Shown one piece after another: positions 17,128 through 25,368 of a stretch of 64,000 nt of DNA (its first letter is position 1; each line of letters starts with the position of its first letter). The translations under genes were made by a program, and so were the position numbers. Source of the DNA: CALJTV01 sp034435835 (GTDB lineage: Bacteria; Chloroflexota; Dehalococcoidia; GIF9; UBA5629); contig DAOTWF010000030.1 of NCBI GenBank assembly GCA_034435835.1, positions 62,001 to 126,000 on the forward strand, in the 5' to 3' direction. The notes below the pieces were generated by a model that was not told where the DNA came from, made no database searches, and was given only the letters and a program-made list of their open reading frames with translations.

Positions 17128-17577
17128 TTACTTGTATCGCTCCAACATTTCTTTAGCCCCGGACACCGTCATCCTACCGTAGACATCTTTATCGACGACC
17201 ACCACCGGTGCCAGAGCACAGGAACCAAAACAGGCCACCCTCTCAAGACTGAAGCGGTTGTCATCGGTTGTCCCGCCAGACTCCACCCCCAGCTCCCGCT
17301 TCATCTCATCGAAGATACGTTCACCGCCCCTGACATGGCATGCCGTCCCCAGACAGACCTTGATGTTGTGTCTGCCACGGCGGGTAAAGTAAAACTGGGC
17401 ATAAAAAGAGGCGACCCCGAACACCTCGCTCTCCGATATACGGCACAACGTGGCTATCCGGGAGACCGCCTCCTCAGAAAGGTAGCCGTACTTTTCCTGT
17501 ACTTTTTGCAAAATCGGAATTAACGCACCCTTCTCACCACCGTACTCTGCCACAATTTGGGCTAGTTCATCAGACAA
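17128..17577 (-). CDS. NuoE-like [2Fe-2S] thioredoxin-fold subunit
   Basis: A 149-residue subunit of the NuoE/HydC family. The N-terminal helical part has the typical ILQKVQEKYGYLSEEA pattern. The [2Fe-2S] cysteines are in CLGTACHVRG and, later, CFGSCALAP. It pairs with the NuoF-like protein to form the NADH module. It is the first gene of the fdh operon, with a promoter at 17610-17638. The start is a TTG at 17577 with GGAG six bases upstream. Confidence 0.93.
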   Translation of the reverse strand: MSDELAQIVAEYGGEKGALIPILQKVQEKYGYLSEEAVSRIATLCRISESEVFGVASFYAQFYFTRRGRHNIKVCLGTACHVRGGERIFDEMKRELGVESGGTTDDNRFSLERVACFGSCALAPVVVVDKDVYGRMTVSGAKEMLERYK

Positions 17578-17609
17578 CTGGCTCTCCGTGGAAAAGCAAT
17601 CGGTCAGAT

Positions 17610-17638
17610 AGTTTAGCAGAACGCGGTATCTCCGTCAA
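17610..17638 (-). promoter_or_regulatory. Promoter of the formate dehydrogenase operon
   Basis: Minus strand: TTGACG (17638-17633), a 17-bp spacer ending in TGC (extended -10), TAAACT (17615-17610). Predicted start near 17603, about 26 bases before the TTG start of the nuoE-like gene. It would drive nuoE-nuoF-fdhA-fusion gene and the nfnA remnant. Confidence 0.7.
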
Positions 17639-17675
17639 ATACATTCGGTTTTGTCGCAGTCGCATATGAAAACAC

Positions 17676-20393
17676 TCAATGTCTTCCCGTTTCCGTCACC
17701 CGTCTGATCACAATTTTGGCTATTTCAAGGATCGGAAAAATTGATGCCGCGGCTAGAATCACAATCACCCAGTCAAACCAGGGTAAGGGAAAGGTGTTGA
17801 ACGGCTCTTGAAGAAATGGTGTATAGACTATCACTGACAATAATAGAACCTCCCACAATATGGCAAGATTCAGCCATTTGTTCCGAAAAAGACCGATTTT
17901 AAAAACAGAATGTATATCCGAGCGAAAATTATAGGCTTTGAAAAATTGTATAAGTACAAGGTTGACAAAACACATACTCTGCGCTTCTGTCATGCTCTTA
18001 CCGGCGTCTAGAGCCCATTTGAATATCACCAAATTAGTTAGACAGGACCAGATGCCCCCGACAGCTATAAGCACCACCACTGGTGTAGTAAAAATACCTT
18101 GCCCACGTGGCCTCGGTTTTCGTTGCATAATATCGGGGGCGGGTGGGTCAACAGATAGGGCAATGGCCGGCAGACCATCCGTGGCAAGATTGACCCAGAG
18201 GATCTGAATAGCAACGAGAGGAATCGCTCCGTAAGGTAGCCCGAACAAGGGCCCGAAAAGAATAGCAACCGCCATCAGCAGTATTTCACCGATATTTGAC
18301 GAAAGTAAGTACATGAGGTACTTCTTGATGTTATCGAATATTGCCCGCCCTTCCTCGACCGCCGCTACTATGGAGACGAAGTTGTCATCGGTAAGCACCA
18401 TGTCAGCCGCCTCCTTGGTAACGTCGGTGCCGGTAACACCCATGGCTACCCCGATATCCGCCTTCTTCAGCGCCGGAGCATCGTTCACCCCATCTCCGGT
18501 CATCGCCACCACATGCCCTTTCTTGGTCAATGCTTCTACCACCCTCAATTTGTGCACCGGCGATACCCGGGCGTAGATCTCCACACTCTCCACAAGCCTC
18601 TCGAACTCCTCGTCGCTTATCGCGTCCAGCTCCTCACCGTCCAGGGCAATCCCGTCTTTCAGCACCCCTAACTCCCTGGCAATGGCCACCGCAGTGAGCT
18701 TATGGTCGCCGGTTATCATCACCGACTTTATCCCCGCCTGCTCGCAGAGCCTCACCGCCTCCTTAGCCTCCTCCCGCGGCGGGTCTATCATACCTATCAG
18801 ACCGAGAAATACCATACCTTGGTCAAGAGCCTGATGATTACCTTCAGATACCATCTTATAAGCCACCCCGAGCACGCGCAGAGCTCCTTCTGCCATCGTG
18901 CGGGCTGCCCTTAGTATCTTCTCCCGCTGCCCCGCGCTCAACTCCACTTCTTGCCCGTCATGAAAAATATGGTTACATGCCGCCAGCACCACCTCGGGCG
19001 CACCCTTGGAGTAGGCGACCAGACCACCATCGGGCAAGCGGTGGACGGTGGTCATCCGCTTGGTCTCCGAAGAGAATGGTGTCTCCCCAACGCGCGGTAA
19101 CCTCCGGCACAACTCCTCTCTCATTAGCCCCGCCTTGGCCGCTGCCACTATGAGAGCGCCCTCGGTGGGGTCACCCCGCACCTGCCAGTTACCGTCAATA
19201 CAAGCAAGCGAGGCATCATTGCACAGGGCTACAGCCTCCAGCAGCAACTTTAAGCCACGTTCCTGCTCGACATCGAGTGCCACTCCGTTTATGTAAAAGC
19301 CACCTTTGGGTTCATATCCGGAGCCAGCTACCTCCACGAACCTGCCATCGACGAAAATCCGCTTCACTGTCATCTGGTTCTGCGTCAGTGTGCCCGTCTT
19401 GTCCGAGCAGATAAATGTGGTGCAGCCCAACGTCTCCACCGCGGGCAGCTTCCGTATCAGGGCATGCCGCTTCACCATCCTCTGCACACCAAGAGCCAAC
19501 GATATGGTGACCACCGCCGGCAGGGCTTCGGGTACAGCCGCCACTGCCAGGCTCACCCCCCAGATGACCATCTCCAGTATCTCGTGGCCCCTCATCACCC
19601 CTATGCCAGCCAGGACACAACACAATACCAGGGCTGCAATACCAATATACTTCCCCAGTCTGTCCAGATTTATCTGAAGCGGCGTGCGCTCCTTCTCCAC
19701 CTCCCCGAGTAGTCTGGCAATCTTGCCGAACTCAGTTGCCATACCGGTGGCGGTCACCACCCCTTTCCCCCTGCCATAGACCACCACCGTGCCCGTAAAT
19801 GCCATGTTCAACCGGTCACCCACTGACACCTTGCCTTCCACAGGGTCTACCATCTTCTCCACAGGCGTTGATTCTCCGGTCAGAGGTGCCTCATCCGTCT
19901 TTAAATTGACCGCCTCGACGAGCCTCATGTCAGCCGGTACCTTGTCTCCCGTGCCGAGCAGCACAATATCGCCGGGTACCAGTTCACAGGCTGCAATTGT
20001 AATTTCCTCCCCGTCCCTGATGACCCTCGCCTGTGGCGCTGCCATCCTCTTCAAAGCTTCCATAGCACGCTCAGCACGGTACTCCTGGTAGAACCCCAGG
20101 CCGGCAGCGAAAAGCACAATGACAAAAATAACAATAGCATCCGCCACCTCACCAAGGACGGCCGACAGTGCCACCGCGACCAGCAGGATGATGATGAGGA
20201 AGTTCTTGAACTGCTCTAGGAAAAGCTGCCAGGCTGAGACTCGCTTCTTCTCCACCAGCTCATTGAGACCACATTCAGCAAGCCTCCGCTCCGCCTCTTC
20301 GCGGGATAGTCCCATCGTCGGGTCCGAACCGAGACGGCTCAGCACCTGGGGGACGGTAAGGTTATACCAGTTGGCTGTGCCGTTTACCACCAT
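17676..20393 (-). CDS. P-type calcium-transporting ATPase (P2A type)
   Basis: A 905-residue P-type ATPase with cation-ATPase N domain, about ten membrane helices and the usual A, P and N domains. Seen: the TGES motif of the actuator domain, DKTGTLTQNQMTV with the phosphorylated Asp331, the hinge TGDGVNDAP, and PEALP in helix M4. PEALP and the overall layout place it with SERCA-like bacterial Ca2+ pumps rather than heavy-metal pumps (no N-terminal CxxC domain). It starts six bases after the stop of the Fe-S protein gene upstream and is probably co-transcribed with it from 21467-21495. Exact ion specificity is inferred. Confidence 0.9.
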   Translation of the reverse strand: MVVNGTANWYNLTVPQVLSRLGSDPTMGLSREEAERRLAECGLNELVEKKRVSAWQLFLEQFKNFLIIILLVAVALSAVLGEVADAIVIFVIVLFAAGLGFYQEYRAERAMEALKRMAAPQARVIRDGEEITIAACELVPGDIVLLGTGDKVPADMRLVEAVNLKTDEAPLTGESTPVEKMVDPVEGKVSVGDRLNMAFTGTVVVYGRGKGVVTATGMATEFGKIARLLGEVEKERTPLQINLDRLGKYIGIAALVLCCVLAGIGVMRGHEILEMVIWGVSLAVAAVPEALPAVVTISLALGVQRMVKRHALIRKLPAVETLGCTTFICSDKTGTLTQNQMTVKRIFVDGRFVEVAGSGYEPKGGFYINGVALDVEQERGLKLLLEAVALCNDASLACIDGNWQVRGDPTEGALIVAAAKAGLMREELCRRLPRVGETPFSSETKRMTTVHRLPDGGLVAYSKGAPEVVLAACNHIFHDGQEVELSAGQREKILRAARTMAEGALRVLGVAYKMVSEGNHQALDQGMVFLGLIGMIDPPREEAKEAVRLCEQAGIKSVMITGDHKLTAVAIARELGVLKDGIALDGEELDAISDEEFERLVESVEIYARVSPVHKLRVVEALTKKGHVVAMTGDGVNDAPALKKADIGVAMGVTGTDVTKEAADMVLTDDNFVSIVAAVEEGRAIFDNIKKYLMYLLSSNIGEILLMAVAILFGPLFGLPYGAIPLVAIQILWVNLATDGLPAIALSVDPPAPDIMQRKPRPRGQGIFTTPVVVLIAVGGIWSCLTNLVIFKWALDAGKSMTEAQSMCFVNLVLIQFFKAYNFRSDIHSVFKIGLFRNKWLNLAILWEVLLLSVIVYTPFLQEPFNTFPLPWFDWVIVILAAASIFPILEIAKIVIRRVTETGRH

Positions 20394-20399
20394 TCAGTC

Positions 20400-21431
20400 C
20401 TAGGCTACGGATGCTGGCCAGGGCTTCTCGCCTAAAGCGATGCGACATAGGTCGGTGATGAATATTTTGGGTAAGCTAAACTGCGAGCTGGGGCGACGCA
20501 ACACCCGGTCACAGACCGGGCAACAGGTCACGATAGCTTCAGCACCAGAGGCGATGGCGTCCTCAAAGTTCTTCTTCTGCATCTCGATGGCGAGCTCCCT
20601 ATTGGTATAGATGATGGGTGCACTGCAACACACCGCCTCCAGCCGCTCATACTTTCTCGGCAGCCTCTCAACACCCACCAGCTCAAATATCTCGTCCAGG
20701 AAGCTGTCATACTCGGGAATCCATCTGGTGGCGCAGTTTGCCTGGAAGGCTATCTTCCTGCCTATCCTCGTAATTCTGTCCCTGTGCTCCCTAAGATAAC
20801 TACACAGGTACTCATAGAGGTGCATGTACTTGAAGGAGACTTTGAACCCGTACTCCTTGGCTTTCACATGGGCAAGCACAAAACCTTCGTTGTGCATGTA
20901 GACCACTTCTTTGCCGAAGCTGGCAAGCCTGTCAAGGACGAGCCGACCATACCTTTCCACAAAGCTCTCACCGCCCATGTGCACACACCCGCAGAGGGAC
21001 ATAAATTCAGCACCCCTGACCACCGTCATACCCCTGAACAACTGGCTCTCCAGCGTACCCTCTGGAAACTCATCAAACCGAAAGGAATCGAGTGACAACA
21101 GCGGCTTATCCGGCTCTCCGGGTATCACCTGCCTCGGCTCACCCCGCCCTTCAAGCCCCCTGGCTAGAGTTTCCAGCATCGGCCTGCCCACAGCCACTAT
21201 CGGGGCGGTGCCCAGCTTCTCCTGCATCCTGAAGATGAGGTTGACCGGGTCAGCTCCCGTGGGACAATAGCTGCTGCATGCCAGGCAGGTGATGCACCTG
21301 TGCAGAATCTCAGCATCCTTGCCCTCCATCAACAGCCTCAGCTCCACCACCGCCCTCTCCTTATCAAAGTCCACATACCGGCACTTCACCAGACAGTCCC
21401 CGCAAAGGTCGCATTTAGAAGCATCCCACAT
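20400..21431 (-). CDS. HdrB/HdrD-like Fe-S protein with 2x[4Fe-4S] N-terminus and a CCG-type domain
   Basis: A 343-residue cytoplasmic protein. Residues 8-18 (CDLCGDCLVKC) and about 45-56 (CITCLACSSYCP) form two ferredoxin-like [4Fe-4S] sites. The C-terminal half has the CCG arrangement (single Cys in NCATRW, a CC pair in VCCSAP, then CCPVC) used in heterodisulfide reductase subunits to hold a special [4Fe-4S] cluster. The redox partner is unknown. A paralogue of the same layout is encoded divergently at 21733-22782. It shares a promoter and operon with a calcium pump, an odd pairing. Confidence 0.82.
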   Translation of the reverse strand: MWDASKCDLCGDCLVKCRYVDFDKERAVVELRLLMEGKDAEILHRCITCLACSSYCPTGADPVNLIFRMQEKLGTAPIVAVGRPMLETLARGLEGRGEPRQVIPGEPDKPLLSLDSFRFDEFPEGTLESQLFRGMTVVRGAEFMSLCGCVHMGGESFVERYGRLVLDRLASFGKEVVYMHNEGFVLAHVKAKEYGFKVSFKYMHLYEYLCSYLREHRDRITRIGRKIAFQANCATRWIPEYDSFLDEIFELVGVERLPRKYERLEAVCCSAPIIYTNRELAIEMQKKNFEDAIASGAEAIVTCCPVCDRVLRRPSSQFSLPKIFITDLCRIALGEKPWPASVA

Positions 21432-21466
21432 TATCGTTCTCGCGTAAGTCCTTCACACGAAACGCA

Positions 21467-21495
21467 ATTATACGACCTGTCCCCCTTGCCGTCAA
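21467..21495 (-). promoter_or_regulatory. Promoter of the Fe-S protein/Ca2+-ATPase unit
   Basis: Minus strand: TTGACG (21495-21490), a 17-bp spacer, perfect TATAAT (21472-21467). Predicted start near 21460, leaving about 28 bases before the ATG at 21431. Confidence 0.72.
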
Positions 21496-21590
21496 AACGC
21501 CGACACCGCAAACCAGTCTGCCCTGTACCAAAGTCTCCCTTTTTCTTTACCCCCCACTTTGACAGACATCTTCCCACCGGCACCTGATAG

Positions 21591-21599
21591 TGCTATACT
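21591..21599 (+). promoter_or_regulatory. Extended -10 promoter of the redox/CoA cluster
   Basis: TGC followed by TATACT (21594-21599) is an extended -10 element with no good -35 at 17 bp. Predicted start near 21606, giving a leader of about 127 bases before the ATG at 21733. Confidence 0.45.
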
Positions 21600-21690
21600 T
21601 CCTGCAGCCAGGACAAAGAAGGGGGATCGGGCTAACCAGACCAGCCGGAAGCTATACCCAAACCAAAATCAGCGCATTTTAACACTTGCG

Positions 21691-21714
21691 CGGTGGACCG
21701 ACGGTCAGACCGAC
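21691..21714. repeat. Overlapping inverted and direct repeats in the leader of the redox cluster
   Basis: CGGT-GG-ACCG (21691-21700) overlaps GACCG-A-CGGTC (21696-21706), and a further GACCGAC copy lies at 21708-21714. The repeats sit between the predicted transcription start and the first gene, where an operator could lie. No known regulator site is matched. Confidence 0.35.
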
Positions 21715-21732
21715 TTCAGGGGGTGAGCAGAA

Positions 21733-22782
21733 ATGACCGGGCTTAAATTCGACAAAACGAAGTGCACAAACTGCAAAGGTGTCTTCTGTCTCACCAAATG
21801 CCAGTATATCCAACTGAGCCAAGATGCCGCCAGAAAAGAGTGGCAGAAAATAGTCGACGGCGAAGACTCATTTGTCCTGGAAGCCTGCACCACCTGCTAT
21901 GCCTGTGAGGAATACTGTCCCTTTAACAACCACCCCTTCTATCTCATCGTCGAGCGACAGGAGCAAAAAGGCATACTGCCAGCGCCCAGGCCCATAATCA
22001 CCATGTGGATCAACCAGTGCCAGCCCGTGGGCAGGTTTACCGTGGGGAGGGTCGGGGAAAGGATGCTGTCCTACTGCTTTCTTCCCCATTTCAATACGCT
22101 GGTGAAGGGCAAGCTCTTCGACGACACCGCCGGCGCTGTGGTCTTCGGCCAGGAATTTTTCTGCAACGCCGTCTACCTGCACTACGCCCGGACATCGGTG
22201 ATAAAAGAAAGGCTGCCCCAGATAGTGGCAAACATCGGTAGGCTGGGCGTAAAGGAGCTCGTCTGCCTACACGATGAATGCTACGGCACCTTCGCCTCCC
22301 TAGCACCAGCCTACGGCATCGAGGTACCGTTCAAGCCTGTCCACTATTTCGAGTACCTCTACAGCAGGCTGAAAGAGCTCGGCAAGGCGGTGAAAAAGCT
22401 AAATGTCAAAGCTGCCTACCAGCGCAACTGCTCCTCCCACCTCGCCCCGGAGACAGACAGACTCGTCGATGATATTTTCAGCCTCATCGGGGTGGAAAGG
22501 GCTAAAAGGGAATACGACAGAGATAATGCACTGTGCTGCGCCGAAATCGTCCGCATGGGAAAGGGTCCTGCTCTCGCAGACGATATACAGAGAAAAAATA
22601 TAGATGACATGGTGAAAGCCAGTTCTGAATATTGCGTGTTCAACTGCCCCGCTTGCTGGGATGCCCTGGCAGACAGAGTCGCCAGAAGGGGGATAAAGCC
22701 AATACATGTCATAGACCTCTGCAAGCTGGCGATAGGCGAATCCCAGTCTCTCAAGCTTCCCGAATTAGCAGTGGAGGTATAA
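21733..22782 (+). CDS. HdrB/HdrD-like Fe-S protein (paralogue of the 20400-21431 product)
   Basis: A 349-residue protein with the same plan as the divergently encoded paralogue. The N-terminal cysteine set is irregular (CTNCKGVFCLTKC), the second [4Fe-4S] site is CTTCYACEEYCP. The C-terminal CCG-type part has NCSSHL, a CC pair (LCCAEI) and CPACW. It probably passes electrons within the cluster that follows. It is the first gene of the + run, four bases before the FAD oxidase gene. Start ATG follows a GGGGGTGA stretch. Partner and substrate are unknown. Confidence 0.8.
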   Translation: MTGLKFDKTKCTNCKGVFCLTKCQYIQLSQDAARKEWQKIVDGEDSFVLEACTTCYACEEYCPFNNHPFYLIVERQEQKGILPAPRPIITMWINQCQPVGRFTVGRVGERMLSYCFLPHFNTLVKGKLFDDTAGAVVFGQEFFCNAVYLHYARTSVIKERLPQIVANIGRLGVKELVCLHDECYGTFASLAPAYGIEVPFKPVHYFEYLYSRLKELGKAVKKLNVKAAYQRNCSSHLAPETDRLVDDIFSLIGVERAKREYDRDNALCCAEIVRMGKGPALADDIQRKNIDDMVKASSEYCVFNCPACWDALADRVARRGIKPIHVIDLCKLAIGESQSLKLPELAVEV

Positions 22783-22786
22783 TGCC

Positions 22787-24178
22787 TTGGTAACCACAAA
22801 TGCTATCTACGAATCCCTGGTCAAAATCGTGGGCAAGAGCTATGTCTCTGCCAGCAAAGAAGAAAGGTACTTCTATGCCCGGGACGGTGGCTTGATGCCG
22901 CCGCATGAGCCCGATTTCGTGGTGCTGCCTCGGACGACGGAAGAGGTGCAGGAGATAGTCAGGCTGGCAAACAGAGAAAAGATACCGATAGTCCCCGCCG
23001 GCGCCGGGCTGGCGCTCACCGGCCTGGTGATACCACAGAAGGGCGGCATCGTGGTGGACATGAAGCGGATGGACAAGATTATAGAGGTAAACGAGAAAGC
23101 CAGGTATGTAATCGTGGAGGGGGGCACCACCCAGGGGACACTGAAAAGCTATTTGCAGAAGCACTACCCCCACCTGAGGCACAGTATACCGGATGCGCCC
23201 CCATCAGCCACAGTGGTCGCCAATGCGGTAATACACGGGCAGGGGCGTCTGGCACACCAGCACGGCTTCAACTCCGACATGGTCTCCGGGCTGGAGGTGG
23301 TGCTGCCCACCGGAGAAGTCTGTCGCATCGGTTCCTGTTCTGTATCACCATATTGGTTCTCAAAAGGACCGCCTTTGCCTGACCTCAGCGGGCTCTTTCT
23401 CGGCTGGTTCGGTACAACAGGCATCATTACCAAGCTCGGCTTGAAGCTCTATCCTTGCAAGAAGCTGAGAGACGTGATGGTGCTGCTCACAGATAAAGTT
23501 GAGCTTGTGCCAGACATCATGCTCAGGCTCAGCCACACTGAGATGGTGGAGGATGTGGTCGTCTCAGCCCAGCCCCTGCCCCTCAGGTTCAAAGGCACCT
23601 TCTGGATCATGACCTACATCACTGGCGATTCGGACGAAGAGCTTGAGTTCAAGCGCAAGATGGTCTGGGACTCAGTCTGGGACTATTTCCAGAGCCGCGA
23701 TGTCGGCTTCATCAGCACCTCGCCGGAGGGAAAGGCACCACTCCTATCCATGCCTTCCAAGGACACCACCAGGTTCGCCGATGTGGCTAAGGGCGGCGGC
23801 TTCCAGTACGCCGGACCGATAACCCCCATCGAAAAGTTCCCCGCCTTCATCCGTAAGCTCGAGGAGGTGGCTGCCAAATACAATGTATTCTATGGCTCCA
23901 CCACCCGCCTCATCGGCTCGGGGCACTGTATGATGTTCAGCTTTTCTTTCTCCTTCAACCGTGCAAATCCGGACGAGATGGCAAGGGCTAAGAAGGCCCT
24001 GGACGAATGCAGCAGGTTCGCCCTCGAGGAAGGGGCTGTTCTCTGGAAACCGGACGTGGATGAGCAGCGGATGATAATGGAAAGGATGGACCCGAACACG
24101 CTCGAACTGATGAAAAGGATAAAACAGCTCCTCGACCCCAACGGCATTATGAACCCGGGCAACTGGGAGATGAGATGA
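22787..24178 (+). CDS. FAD-linked oxidase (GlcD/PCMH-type flavoprotein)
   Basis: A 463-residue PCMH-fold flavoprotein. The N-terminal FAD domain has IVPAGAGLALTG and VEGGTTQGTL, and the second FAD segment has PDAPPSATVVANAV. The C-terminal FAD-oxidase cap ends in the family-typical LLDPNGIMNPGNW. Relatives oxidise 2-hydroxy acids (glycolate, lactate) or p-cresol-like phenols. The insertions and the C-terminus do not let me choose. The start is TTG 22787 with GGAGG about nine bases upstream. The next gene overlaps its stop by four bases and encodes a GlpC-like Fe-S protein, the usual partner of such flavoproteins. Confidence 0.88.
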   Translation: MVTTNAIYESLVKIVGKSYVSASKEERYFYARDGGLMPPHEPDFVVLPRTTEEVQEIVRLANREKIPIVPAGAGLALTGLVIPQKGGIVVDMKRMDKIIEVNEKARYVIVEGGTTQGTLKSYLQKHYPHLRHSIPDAPPSATVVANAVIHGQGRLAHQHGFNSDMVSGLEVVLPTGEVCRIGSCSVSPYWFSKGPPLPDLSGLFLGWFGTTGIITKLGLKLYPCKKLRDVMVLLTDKVELVPDIMLRLSHTEMVEDVVVSAQPLPLRFKGTFWIMTYITGDSDEELEFKRKMVWDSVWDYFQSRDVGFISTSPEGKAPLLSMPSKDTTRFADVAKGGGFQYAGPITPIEKFPAFIRKLEEVAAKYNVFYGSTTRLIGSGHCMMFSFSFSFNRANPDEMARAKKALDECSRFALEEGAVLWKPDVDEQRMIMERMDPNTLELMKRIKQLLDPNGIMNPGNWEMR

Positions 24179-25335
24179 TGCAGCAGAAATATGTCAGCCA
24201 GATACACAGATGCTTCCGCTGCGGTTACTGCAAGTTCCCCACCGACTACTCCTCGTTCAACTGCCCCCCATACTGTAAGTTCAGGTTCGAGACCTATTCC
24301 ACCGGCGGCCGTCTGTGGCTGATCTACGCCTGGCTGAAGGGCGAGATCGAGTGGTCGGAGCACCTTGCAGAAATACTATACACCTGCACCACTTGCAGAA
24401 ACTGTGCCGAGCAGTGCCCCATGAAGTTCGCCCCCGATATCATCGACTGGATAATCGGAGCCAGGAGTGACATGGTGGAGAAGGGCAGGATCCCACCGAG
24501 GGTGGCACGCTTTTTTGAAGCCGTGCAGGGGTACGGCAACCCGTTCAAGCTGCTAAGGGGCGATAGAGCTAGCTGGACTAACGGGACGAAGTCATATTCC
24601 CCCGGCGACGAATTTCTGTTGTACATCGGATGTCTGGGCTCATACGACGAAAACGGACAGAAGATGGCAAAAAGCCTGGCTAGCGTACTTGAGGCGTCGG
24701 GGGTGTCCTTTGGTATCTTGGGCAACGACGAGGAGTGCTGCGGCAACGAGGTCTACATGCTCGGCGAGATGGGGCTCTTCCAGAACATTGCCGCGAGGAA
24801 CATCCAGAAATTCAAGGAGCTCGGCGTAAGGAAGATAGTCACACTTTGCCCCCACGGCTACAATGCCTTGAAGAACAATTACCCCAAACTGGGTGGGGAG
24901 TTCGAGGTATATCACTATACCGAATTGCTGGCAGAACTGATCAGACAGAAAAAGCTGAAGCTTCGCCAAATCAGGACAAAAATCACCTATCAGGATCCCT
25001 GCTTTCTGGGCCGCTACAACAACATCTACGATGAGCCGCGCCTGGTGCTGCAGAGCATCCCCGGTGTCGAGCTGGTGGAGATGGAACGCAGTAGAAAGGA
25101 TGCCTTCTGCTGCGGCGGTGGCAGCGGCAACTTCGTCATGGACCTGCTAGCAGGCGATGAAAACAGCCCGGCACGGGTCAGGGGAAAGGAGGCTTATGCC
25201 ACTGGCGCCGAGGTGCTTGCAGTCGCCTGCCCAGGCTGCATGACCATGCTTAACGACGCGGTGAAGGCAGAAAACCTGGAAATAAAGCTGACCGTCAAGG
25301 ATGTTTCACAGCTCTTGGCGGAATCGCTATCTTGA
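24175..25335 (+). CDS. GlpC/LldE-like Fe-S protein with two CCG domains
   Basis: A 386-residue protein. The N-terminal part has Cys clusters CFRCGYC and CTTCRNCAEQCP for [4Fe-4S] sites. Two CCG domains follow: the first with IGCLGSY, ECCGNE and CPHGYN, the second with DPCFLGR, FCCGGGSG and CPGCMTM. This is the electron-accepting partner type of FAD oxidases (GlpC, GlcF, LldE). The ATG overlaps the stop of the upstream oxidase gene, which supports a two-subunit enzyme. The final electron acceptor (quinone, ferredoxin or Hdr-type protein) cannot be told from the sequence. Confidence 0.88.
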   Translation: MMQQKYVSQIHRCFRCGYCKFPTDYSSFNCPPYCKFRFETYSTGGRLWLIYAWLKGEIEWSEHLAEILYTCTTCRNCAEQCPMKFAPDIIDWIIGARSDMVEKGRIPPRVARFFEAVQGYGNPFKLLRGDRASWTNGTKSYSPGDEFLLYIGCLGSYDENGQKMAKSLASVLEASGVSFGILGNDEECCGNEVYMLGEMGLFQNIAARNIQKFKELGVRKIVTLCPHGYNALKNNYPKLGGEFEVYHYTELLAELIRQKKLKLRQIRTKITYQDPCFLGRYNNIYDEPRLVLQSIPGVELVEMERSRKDAFCCGGGSGNFVMDLLAGDENSPARVRGKEAYATGAEVLAVACPGCMTMLNDAVKAENLEIKLTVKDVSQLLAESLS

Positions 25336-25368
25336 AATCTTCTGATTTGAGCCTTAAGGAGGACAGCG

